Source: Flavobacteriales bacterium (GTDB lineage Bacteria; Bacteroidota; Bacteroidia; Flavobacteriales_D; Sanyastnellaceae). Taken from it: a stretch of 6,354 bases of DNA. Numbering within the stretch: the stretch's first letter is position 1; every line of letters begins with the position of its first letter. This document shows, in pieces, positions 1-5,781 of the stretch. The DNA lies in assembly GCA_015663855.1 (NCBI GenBank), contig DQRJ01000131.1:1-6354 (forward strand). Reading direction: 5' to 3'. A model generated the notes under the pieces. It saw only the letters and a program-made list of their open reading frames with translations. It had not been told where the DNA came from and made no database searches. The translations under genes were made by a program, and so were the position numbers.

Positions 1-340
1 CCAAATCCGGCAGCTGGTCTTCATCCGAAAACGCTGCTGAAGTGGTCAACAAAAGCCCGTCATTTCTGTAAAGACTGAGCATAAGCCCGTGTACATCGGC
101 TAATTCACAAATATGGTCTGTGAAAATCGTGGAGATACTGTCCTCGGACAGGCTTCCTCCGTGTCTTTCAATAACATAATCTAAGCTTCGGCCTAAAGCA
201 GCCTCTTTTCTAAGTAAGCGTTGATTGTTATAGGCGACTTCTTGCTGTTGGGAATAATCGTAAGCTACTATTGCTGTAGATGCTAACGCAACTAAAACAA
301 CAACTAACATTCCTAAAAAAATTCTGATTCTTAAACCCAT
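1..340 (-). CDS. Probable sensor histidine kinase, N-terminal part (3' end outside window)
   Basis: I read this frame directly: an ATG at 340-338 followed by 113 open codons running off the left edge, with no stop. The protein starts MGLRIRIFLGMLVVVLVALA, a basic start followed by one hydrophobic membrane segment (about residues 6-27). Then comes a charged helical stretch (about 29-60, rich in Gln, Glu and Arg) and the beginning of an extracytoplasmic domain that includes ADVHGLMLSLYRNDGLLLTT (residues 81-100). This layout (membrane anchor, coil, small sensor domain containing 'ADVH..) resembles the input half of Bacteroidota two-component sensor kinases. The HAMP, HisKA and HATPase domains that would prove it lie outside the window. 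The start follows the atpG stop after 39 bp with no terminator between, so cotranscription with the atp genes is possible. The membrane-anchored reading is solid; the kinase call is family resemblance. Confidence 0.6.
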   Translation of the reverse strand, partial: MGLRIRIFLGMLVVVLVALASTAIVAYDYSQQQEVAYNNQRLLRKEAALGRSLDYVIERHGGSLSEDSISTIFTDHICELADVHGLMLSLYRNDGLLLTTSAAFSDEDQLPDL

Positions 341-379
341 TAGAGCAATCTAAGTACTAAAATCGGGCCAAAAAACTTT
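341..379 (-). other. Intergenic gap between atpG and the kinase-like gene
   Basis: These 39 bp are AT-rich and hold no hairpin followed by a T-run that would act as an intrinsic terminator on the minus strand. The short AAAAA-C-TTTTT near-palindrome at 371-381 has no loop and overlaps the atpG stop. Read-through from atpG into the downstream gene is the simplest interpretation. No clear Shine-Dalgarno site is present, as expected for Bacteroidota. Confidence 0.5.
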
Positions 380-1255
380 TTACGCCCCTAATGCCTCGGA
401 CCCGGCAACAATTTCAAGAATCTCCGTTGTAATAGAGGCCTGACGAGCCTTGTTGTATGAAATCTTAAGCTCTTGCAAGAGGTCTCCCGCATTCTCCGTT
501 GCAGAATGCATCGCGGTCATTCTAGCTCCATGCTCGGCAGCGTTACTGTCTAACAAGGCTTTGTATAGCTGAACCTTTAGGGCGTTTGGTAGAATATTCT
601 CAACTATTTCCTCTCTGCTCGGTTCTAGGATATAGTCTGTTGAGGTCGTTTCATCCGAAACAGGTAGTAGAGGGAGATAGGGCTCATGAGTCGGTATTTG
701 AACGGCAGCGTTTTTGAACTGACTGTACGATAATTCAACGGAGTCCCATTGTTTAGTAACAAAGCCGTTCATAATGGTTTGGGCTATCTCTGAAACCGTA
801 TCAAAGTCTAGGTTATCAAATACTGTTAATGCGGCGTCTCCGAACCCTTCGGCAAACGAATAGCCTTCTCTCTCGAAAGATTCAAATGCCTTCTTGCCAA
901 GGGGCAAAACAAATACCTCTGAGCCATTTTCTTGATGTTTCGCAATAGCCGTATTTGCAATTTTCATGCTATTGTTGTTGAAACCACCGCATAGTCCACG
1001 GTTTGAAGTTATCGCAACAACTAAGGCCTTGTTTATCTTTCTTTCTTCTGAAAAAACTCCATCTGAAGAGTCTAACGTAGCGCTAACATTAGCTAAAATA
1101 GCTTGGATTTTTTCTGCATAAGGACGCATGCGGGTGATGGCGTCTTGGGCGCGGCGCAACTTGGCCGCAGACACCATTTTCATAGCAGACGTGATTTGCA
1201 TCGTGTTCTGAACCGAACCGATACGCTCTCTTACTTCTTTTAATCCTCCAGCCAT
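380..1255 (-). CDS. atpG: ATP synthase F1 subunit gamma
   Basis: This is the central rotor shaft of F1, which couples c-ring rotation to conformational change in the alpha3beta3 head. The 291-residue length is normal. Visible family marks are the N-terminal coiled helix (residues 1-55, with ITSAMKMVSAAKLRRAQ at 21-37), the conserved SNRGLCGGFN strand-turn (84-93), and the long C-terminal helix (about 212-285), which contains MTAMHSATENAGDLL and ends ITTEILEIVAGSEAL. In the C-terminal signature the usual Gly-Ala is Gly-Ser here (G285-S286), a mild departure. It starts with ATG 11 bp after the atpA stop, with the A-rich leader GACAAAA. It is the last ATP synthase gene of this cluster: no atpD or atpC follows, so beta and epsilon must be encoded elsewhere. 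The identification is secure. Confidence 0.97.
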   Translation of the reverse strand: MAGGLKEVRERIGSVQNTMQITSAMKMVSAAKLRRAQDAITRMRPYAEKIQAILANVSATLDSSDGVFSEERKINKALVVAITSNRGLCGGFNNNSMKIANTAIAKHQENGSEVFVLPLGKKAFESFEREGYSFAEGFGDAALTVFDNLDFDTVSEIAQTIMNGFVTKQWDSVELSYSQFKNAAVQIPTHEPYLPLLPVSDETTSTDYILEPSREEIVENILPNALKVQLYKALLDSNAAEHGARMTAMHSATENAGDLLQELKISYNKARQASITTEILEIVAGSEALGA

Positions 1256-1266
1256 TTTTGTCTAGG

Positions 1267-2844
1267 TTATGCGTAACGAGCTGTCATCTCTTTTGCAGCA
1301 GACTCAAGAACGCTAGTTTCTGCGTCAGAGTATTTACCGTTTTTGAGAGCGTCAAGTGTATCCGCGTGTTTAGCTCTAAGGTATTCGAGGAACTCTTTCT
1401 CAAATTGCTTAATCTTATTTAGAGGAACGTTTTTCAATAAGTCTTTCGTTCCGCAATAAATCATCGCAACCTGCTCTTCAACGGGTAGAGGAGAGTTAAG
1501 GTCTTGCTTTAGGATTTCAACATTACGAGCTCCCTTATCAAGGATGGCTTTTGTTGCGTCATCAAGGTCTGAACCAAACTTAGAAAACGCTTCAAGCTCA
1601 CGATATTGAGCTTGGTCTAGCTTCAATGTTCCCGCCACCTTCTTCATTGACTTAATCTGCGCTGACCCTCCTACGCGGCTCACAGAGATTCCAACGTTTA
1701 TCGCTGGACGAATCCCCGAAAGAAATAGATTTGACTCAAGGAAGATCTGACCGTCAGTAATCGAAATTACGTTAGTCGGAATATATGCACTTACATCACC
1801 AGCTTGAGTTTCAATAATAGGTAGGGCTGTTAAAGATCCCCCTCCTTTTACAATTCCCTTAAGAGACTCTGGTAGATCGTTCATCTTCTTTGCGATGCTG
1901 TCTTCCGAAATAACTTTCGCTGCTCGCTCTAAAAGACGAGAGTGAAGGTAGAAAACGTCTCCTGGGTATGCCTCACGGCCTGGAGGACGACGAAGAAGTA
2001 AGCTCACTTCACGATAAGCTACCGCTTGCTTTGAAAGGTCATCATATACAACTAGGGCAGCCCGGCCTGTATCTCTGAAAAACTCCCCTACAGCTGCACC
2101 CGTAAACGGAGCGTAGAACTGAAGTGGAGCAGGGTCTGATGCTGTCGCAGCAACAATAACTGTATAGGCCATTGCTCCGGCTTCTTCAAGCATTTTAACA
2201 ATCCCTGCTACCGTAGATCCTTTTTGGCCTATGGCGACGTAGATACAGAAAACTGGCTCTCCGGCGTCGTAGAATTCCTTCTGATTTATGATTGTATCAA
2301 GAGCTACTGTTGATTTACCCGTTTGACGGTCACCAATAATAAGCTCACGTTGTCCCCTTCCAATAGGAATCATCGAGTCAATCGCTTTTATCCCTGTTTG
2401 AAGAGGTTCCGCAACTGGTTGACGGAAAATTACACCTGGAGCTTTGCGCTCAATCGGCATTTCATACAGCTCGCCTTGGATGGGGCCTTTACCGTCTATA
2501 GGTTCGCCTAGAGTGTTTATTACACGTCCTAGAAGGCCTTCTCCTGCCTTAATTGATGCAATAGTTCCCGTTCTTTTTACAGAACTTCCTTCTTTTATGT
2601 CTTTCGATGGTTCAAGCAGTACGGCGCCGACGTTATCTTCCTCTAGGTTGAGGACGATTGCACGCACACCGTTATCAAATTCGATGAGCTCACCGGATTG
2701 AACGTTACTTAAACCGTAAATGCGGGCAATTCCGTCACCTACTTGAAGGACTGTACCGACTTCTTCTAGTTCAGCCGCAGACTTAACACCTGCTAATTGC
2801 TCGCGTAGAATTGAAGATACTTCTGCTGGATTGATTTCAGCCAT
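1267..2844 (-). CDS. atpA: ATP synthase F1 subunit alpha
   Basis: This is the non-catalytic nucleotide-binding subunit of the F1 head, alternating with beta in the alpha3beta3 hexamer. The 525-residue protein shows the N-terminal beta-barrel domain (about 25-95), Walker A GDRQTGKST (171-179, K177), Walker B ALVVYDD (263-269), LLLRRPPGREAYPGDVFYLH (282-301), and the alpha/beta signature PAINVGISVS (380-389), followed by the arginine finger R390 (equivalent to E. coli alpha Arg376). It is about 12 residues longer than E. coli alpha. Most of the excess lies at about 313-335 (MNDLPESLKGIVKGGGS), an insertion I associate with Bacteroidota alpha subunits. MAEINPAEVSSILREQL is a typical start for the group. 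The ATG lies 17 bp after the atpH stop behind an A-rich leader (TTAAAAGAAAATCTC). The gene is intact, with no missing key residue. Confidence 0.98.
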   Translation of the reverse strand: MAEINPAEVSSILREQLAGVKSAAELEEVGTVLQVGDGIARIYGLSNVQSGELIEFDNGVRAIVLNLEEDNVGAVLLEPSKDIKEGSSVKRTGTIASIKAGEGLLGRVINTLGEPIDGKGPIQGELYEMPIERKAPGVIFRQPVAEPLQTGIKAIDSMIPIGRGQRELIIGDRQTGKSTVALDTIINQKEFYDAGEPVFCIYVAIGQKGSTVAGIVKMLEEAGAMAYTVIVAATASDPAPLQFYAPFTGAAVGEFFRDTGRAALVVYDDLSKQAVAYREVSLLLRRPPGREAYPGDVFYLHSRLLERAAKVISEDSIAKKMNDLPESLKGIVKGGGSLTALPIIETQAGDVSAYIPTNVISITDGQIFLESNLFLSGIRPAINVGISVSRVGGSAQIKSMKKVAGTLKLDQAQYRELEAFSKFGSDLDDATKAILDKGARNVEILKQDLNSPLPVEEQVAMIYCGTKDLLKNVPLNKIKQFEKEFLEYLRAKHADTLDALKNGKYSDAETSVLESAAKEMTARYA

Positions 2845-2861
2845 GAGATTTTCTTTTAAGC

Positions 2862-3419
2862 CTAGAGTTCAGGCTCGTAATCGTGTTCAGATAGTTTCCG
2901 GCGCAACGTACTTAGTTGGCGCTTTAGTGAAGCGTCGATCTGTTTATCGTCTAGGGTTAAAATATATCCTCCTAGAAGTGTGGGATCGACCGTTTCTTTA
3001 AGGTCTACTTCTCCGTCATGAAGCTTAGCCACTTCGGCTAAAATCTTCTCTCGGGAAGAGTCATCCAATTGTGTTGCAGAGCAAACCTCTGCGATTTGAA
3101 TGTTTTTAATGATGCGAATTTGGGCAAGCGCTTCCTCAACGATTGTTGGTAGAAGAGCTTCTCTTCCCTTGGTAACAAGAATGTTAATGAATCCAAGAGT
3201 TAATTCGCTTAAACCGTCTTTAAAAATGGCCTCAAGTACTGCCTTTTTCTTGTGCGGTTTAACAATAGGGCTAGCCAGCAACATCTCGAATTCACGAGAA
3301 GCTTCAATTAACGACGAGATCGTGTGGAGTTCTGACTCTACAAGATCTAGCTCGTTCCTGTCGGAAGCTAAGCCAAGTAATGCCTTGGCATATCTGGATG
3401 AAACTCGCTTGCTAGCCAT
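2862..3419 (-). CDS. atpH: ATP synthase F1 subunit delta (OSCP-like)
   Basis: This stator subunit sits on top of F1 and links the alpha subunits to the b-dimer peripheral stalk. Its length of 185 residues is usual (E. coli has 177). The N-terminal six-helix domain begins with RYAKALLGLA (9-18) and includes SPIVKPHKKKAVLEAIF (50-66), with a conserved-type FINILVTKGREALLP (77-91). The C-terminal signature lies at about 144-168, with key residues VDPTLLGGYIL, D157, D158, I161 and D162. The C-terminal region binds subunit b. The start is ATG only 4 bp after the atpF stop, so translation is probably coupled and the ribosome site lies inside the atpF 3' end. It ends in TAG, 17 bp before atpA. Confidence 0.96.
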   Translation of the reverse strand: MASKRVSSRYAKALLGLASDRNELDLVESELHTISSLIEASREFEMLLASPIVKPHKKKAVLEAIFKDGLSELTLGFINILVTKGREALLPTIVEEALAQIRIIKNIQIAEVCSATQLDDSSREKILAEVAKLHDGEVDLKETVDPTLLGGYILTLDDKQIDASLKRQLSTLRRKLSEHDYEPEL

Positions 3420-3423
3420 AGTT

Positions 3424-3921
3424 TTAGTTCAGTGTTGATTCGCTAATAAGCTTGTCAACTAGTGTTTTCTGCTTATCTAGATCAGATAATTCGTCCCGAA
3501 TTAATTTCTCCGCGATATCAATAGACAGTTTAGCAACTTCAGCTTTTAATTCCGCGACAGCAGACTTGCGTTCGGTTTGAATAGCAACTCGCGCCGCATC
3601 AACCTCTTTAGAGGCCTCTGTTTTAGCTCTAGCTTTCGCATCCGAGACGATTTTGTTAGCCATGTCTCGAGACTCCTTCATCATTTGATCACGTGAAACA
3701 CGTGCCTCCTGCAAAAGGCGCTCGTTGTCCGAGTTAAGATCCGCCATCTCCTCTCTTGCTCTATCCGCAGAAAGGAGTGCGTTACTTATACTTTCCTCGC
3801 GATCAGCAAGTGCTTTTAGGATAGGCCCCCAAGCTAGTTTTCTTAAAATAAAGAGAACCATCAAGAAGGACAAAGTCGCCCAAAATACTGTCCCGAAAGC
3901 GGGTGTTAACAGCGTGCCCAT
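3424..3921 (-). CDS. atpF: ATP synthase Fo subunit b
   Basis: This is the peripheral-stalk subunit, which holds alpha3beta3 still against the rotating c-ring. The 165-residue protein has one N-terminal membrane helix (about 8-26, FGTVFWATLSFLMVLFILR), followed by the family's basic turn RKLAWGPI (27-34). A long, highly charged coiled coil (about 35-145), rich in Ala, Glu, Lys and Arg and carrying the typical ALADREESI at 37-45, follows. The C-terminal stretch VAKLSIDIAEKLIRDEL (129-145) matches the delta-binding end of b subunits. There is a single b gene and no b' paralogue, so a homodimer is expected. ATG starts 4 bp after the atpE stop and the TAA lies 4 bp before atpH, the tightest packing in the operon. 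Confidence 0.96.
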   Translation of the reverse strand: MGTLLTPAFGTVFWATLSFLMVLFILRKLAWGPILKALADREESISNALLSADRAREEMADLNSDNERLLQEARVSRDQMMKESRDMANKIVSDAKARAKTEASKEVDAARVAIQTERKSAVAELKAEVAKLSIDIAEKLIRDELSDLDKQKTLVDKLISESTLN

Positions 3922-3925
3922 CAGG

Positions 3926-4171
3926 TTATCCTAAAACTACAAGTAGACAAATGATGATTCCGAAAAGGGCAACACCCTCAACTAGCGCCGCCGCAAGAAT
4001 CATGTTAGCACGAAGATCGTCTGAAGACTCCGGTTGGCGAGCCATTGACTCAAGCGCCCCTTTACCGATTAGTCCTACGCCGATTCCAGCGCCAATAGCA
4101 GCAGCTCCTGCTCCAAGTGCCGCGAGTCCGTGGCCTGTATTAATTTCAAAAAGAATGTTCAATAATTCCAT
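3926..4171 (-). CDS. atpE: ATP synthase Fo subunit c (proteolipid)
   Basis: This is the ring-forming rotor subunit that carries ions through the membrane. The 81-residue hairpin has helix 1 (about 15-42) with the full glycine packing motif GAGIGVGLIG (G27, G29, G31, G33), the polar loop ARQPE (44-48) that contacts gamma and epsilon, and helix 2 (about 54-80) with the ion-binding carboxylate E65 in AALVEGVALFG. Aligning on ARQPE by eye with the sodium-type c subunit of Ilyobacter, the Gln32 ligand position is V32 here, Ser66 is G66 and Tyr70 is F70. The site is therefore proton-type by inference. It starts 27 bp after the atpB stop behind an AT-rich leader. Ring size cannot be read from sequence. 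Confidence 0.97.
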   Translation of the reverse strand: MELLNILFEINTGHGLAALGAGAAAIGAGIGVGLIGKGALESMARQPESSDDLRANMILAAALVEGVALFGIIICLLVVLG

Positions 4172-4198
4172 TATGGGTTATTTTTTAGATAGTTATAA
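4172..4198 (-). promoter_or_regulatory. AT-rich translation leader of atpE
   Basis: This 27-bp gap between atpB and atpE is about 81% A+T (22 of 27) and reads CTATCTAAAAAATAACCC on the coding strand before CATAATG. It is longer than the gaps at atpF, atpH, atpA and atpG. Subunit c is needed in several-fold excess, and AT-rich, unstructured leaders favour initiation in Bacteroidota, so this may raise atpE translation. That role is inference; no Shine-Dalgarno core is seen. Confidence 0.35.
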
Positions 4199-5329
4199 TC
4201 AATGATGTGGTTCTTGGGTAGCATCTGCAAAGTAGATAGCGGCAAGAAGAGTAAAAACGTATGCTTGAAGGAATGCTACAAGTAGCTCCAGAAAATACAT
4301 GAAGATCATAAACAGGGTAGAAAACACCCCCATGCCTATGCCTGCGACGCCTCCATAGTTTTGGTTAAAGATGAAGACTAGACTAACAAACGATAAAATA
4401 ATGATATGCCCTGCTGACATATTCGCCGTTAGTCGAATCATAAGTACCGTAGGCTTAAGAAACATGCCGAATACTTCAATTGGAACCACTAACAACTTAA
4501 CTAGGTTTGGCACCCCAGGAGGCCAAAACAAGTGTCCCCAGTAATGCTTGTTTCCATTTACTGTGGTAATAAAGAAGACCACAAACGCCAAAACAATAGT
4601 AACACCTATGGTTCCTGTGATGTTAAAGCCCCCGATAAATGGTACCAATCCTAATAGGTTGCTGGCAACAATAAAGAAGAAGGTTGTGAGTAGAAATGGG
4701 AGGAATTTATCAGACTTTGTTTTACCGATAATAGGCACGGCGATGTCATCTCTTACGAATAAAACTAAGGGCTCAAGAACATTTGCAAGTCCCGAAGGGG
4801 CTTTGCCGGGATTCTTCGAATAGCTCTTTGCCATAGCTCGGAGCATAAAGATGAGCATAGAGAATATGAACAGCATTCCAAACACGGATTTCGTAATCGA
4901 AATGTCCCAAAATGCCTCGCCTCCCTCAGATCTTAGCCCTGTTTCTGGATCTTTAATATATACCGTTCCTGTTGATGGGCCTGTCGCTGTTTTAATTGCG
5001 TGGACGTCGTGTGGGTCACCGTCTGAAGAAAACGCGCTGCTCATAAACACATCAAAACCCTTTCCTTCAACATAGATGATCATAGGAAGCGGTGCGCTAA
5101 CATTTCCGAAAAAATGAATCTCGTTAGCGTCAGATATGTGGTGGATTATGTATTCTCCAGCGATGAACTCGTCATGAGCGTCATGCGTGTCATGAGCGTC
5201 ATGGGTGCTGTGTGACATTTGCTCATGAGGCTCTTCGCCATCGTGCCCGTCTGTTTGGGCAAAGGCAATAATTGAAGCACCCATTAAGAGGGCGGAAAAT
5301 GCGAGTCGCTTTGTGTGACGGATTATCAT
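4199..5329 (-). CDS. atpB: ATP synthase Fo subunit a
   Basis: This is the stationary membrane subunit forming the two proton half-channels beside the c-ring. From the preferred ATG at 5329 it has 376 residues. A signal peptide (1-24) is visible: basic MIIRHTKR, a hydrophobic core, then A22-F-A24 before Q25. A long periplasmic region (about 25-146) follows, very rich in His and Asp and containing four [T/A]HD units (42-53). Membrane helices lie near 147-165, 210-232, 236-256, 276-296, 304-322 and 328-365. The essential arginine is R299 in MIRLTANMSAGH, and Q355 lies in FLQAYVFTLLA. H308 and E348 take the places of E. coli Glu219 and His245, a known swapped pair. The frame also stays open to an ATG at 5401, just 6 bp after the upstream stop. 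I prefer 5329 because the signal peptide starts there and Bacteroidota homologues begin this way. The extra 24 residues look unrelated to the family. Confidence 0.93.
   Translation of the reverse strand: MIIRHTKRLAFSALLMGASIIAFAQTDGHDGEEPHEQMSHSTHDAHDTHDAHDEFIAGEYIIHHISDANEIHFFGNVSAPLPMIIYVEGKGFDVFMSSAFSSDGDPHDVHAIKTATGPSTGTVYIKDPETGLRSEGGEAFWDISITKSVFGMLFIFSMLIFMLRAMAKSYSKNPGKAPSGLANVLEPLVLFVRDDIAVPIIGKTKSDKFLPFLLTTFFFIVASNLLGLVPFIGGFNITGTIGVTIVLAFVVFFITTVNGNKHYWGHLFWPPGVPNLVKLLVVPIEVFGMFLKPTVLMIRLTANMSAGHIIILSFVSLVFIFNQNYGGVAGIGMGVFSTLFMIFMYFLELLVAFLQAYVFTLLAAIYFADATQEPHH
5171..5206 (-). repeat. Four tandem 9-bp units encoding [Thr/Ala]-His-Asp
   Basis: On the plus strand the units are GTCATGAGC, GTCATGCGT, GTCATGAGC and GTCATGGGT, back to back. 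Read on the coding strand they give THD-AHD-THD-AHD in the periplasmic N-terminus of subunit a. Units 1 and 3 are identical, and all four share GTCATG, which suggests growth by slippage. The reading frame is kept. Confidence 0.85.
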
Positions 5330-5407
5330 GCTTCTAGGCGGTTCAAAAAATCGATGCAAAAATACGCATAGGTAGTCTCTAATAAATGCGCCTTTACCCA
5401 TTTTATT
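5330..5407 (-). promoter_or_regulatory. atpB leader with candidate internal promoter
   Basis: This 78-bp stretch separates the small membrane protein gene from the preferred atpB start. On the minus strand it carries TATTTTTG at 5364-5357, an exact match to the Bacteroidota -7 consensus TAnnTTTG. Eighteen bases upstream is TTTA (5386-5383), one base off the -33 TTTG. Transcription would begin near 5352, giving a leader of about 22 nt to the ATG at 5329. The same stretch is open in the atpB frame and could instead be a 24-codon N-terminal extension. A single 8-bp match can arise by chance, so this is tentative. Confidence 0.3.
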
Positions 5408-5773
5408 TTATCGTCCTCTTACTAGGCGTTGGGAGTCAATCACGAATAGTGCCGTAAAGGTTATAAACACTACAAAAACACCAAACACATACTGCCTTGG
5501 GAAAGGGAGCTTTGCCGCTAAATAGCTTGTAATAATCGCTAATGTTAATAGCATTTTAATCGCTGTCGTGCCGTTAATCGCTGTCGTGAACTTTATTGGA
5601 GAGCTGTTCTGGACTTTTACCACCCACATTCTAAGCAAGATTGTAAGTAGGGCATATCCTGAAACGGTCGCGTACCAAACCCATTCTCCTGCCATGTCAG
5701 AAAAAAAAGGCAAAACGTGTCCTACCACCACACATAGCGCCGCTAATAATACTGTTTTAATGTAAAAACTCAT
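5408..5773 (-). CDS. Small four-helix membrane protein, AtpI/UncI-like in layout
   Basis: This uncharacterised protein of 121 residues has four predicted membrane helices (about 4-23, 33-52, 70-87 and 94-112) and a basic C-terminus (QRLVRGR). Size, four-helix layout and a conserved-looking F-x-N-x-K stretch leading into helix 3 resemble AtpI/UncI, the small protein encoded first in many atp operons and reported to help c-ring assembly. A Bacteroidota-specific DUF family (possibly DUF6168) occupies this slot in related operons, but I name it from memory. I place the start at the ATG at 5773, 8 bp after the AtpZ stop and behind the A-rich GCAAAAGA. The frame is open to 5857, but that would overlap most of the AtpZ gene and add an Arg-rich, unlikely N-terminus. 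Residues 64-75 contain an 18-bp tandem duplication. An assembly role is inferred from position and topology. Confidence 0.75.
   Translation of the reverse strand: MSFYIKTVLLAALCVVVGHVLPFFSDMAGEWVWYATVSGYALLTILLRMWVVKVQNSSPIKFTTAINGTTAIKMLLTLAIITSYLAAKLPFPRQYVFGVFVVFITFTALFVIDSQRLVRGR
5556..5588 (-). repeat. 18-bp tandem duplication (15 bp exact copies) in the AtpI-like gene
   Basis: The plus-strand 15-mer TTAATCGCTGTCGTG occurs at 5556-5570 and again at 5574-5588, a period of 18 bp with 3 bp between. On the coding strand it yields TTAIN-G followed by TTAIK-M. The match includes every third-codon position, which points to recent copying by slippage rather than selection on protein sequence. 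It lies at the entry to membrane helix 3. Confidence 0.9.
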
Positions 5774-5781
5774 TCTTTTGC

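Noticed and set aside
369..381. AAAAACTTTTT as a terminator after atpG
   Set aside because: It is a near-palindrome without loop or GC stem and cannot form a stable intrinsic terminator hairpin.
2323..2701. Two overlapping plus-strand open frames inside atpA
   Set aside because: They lie wholly opposite the conserved coding sequence for the Walker A and N-terminal regions, give proteins without recognisable motifs, and have no spaced start signal.
3690..3704. CACGTG-AAA-CACGTG inverted repeat
   Set aside because: It lies within conserved atpF codons (Ala-Arg-Val-Ser-Arg), lacks a T-run and sits far from any start, so it is more likely a codon coincidence than an operator or terminator.
3100..4205. 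Plus-strand open frames opposite atpH, atpF and atpE
   Set aside because: They are antisense to well-conserved genes; their Ser/Ala-rich products reflect the complementary codon pattern.
4548..5075. Plus-strand open frames opposite atpB
   Set aside because: They are antisense to membrane helices and the periplasmic domain of subunit a, with no family resemblance.
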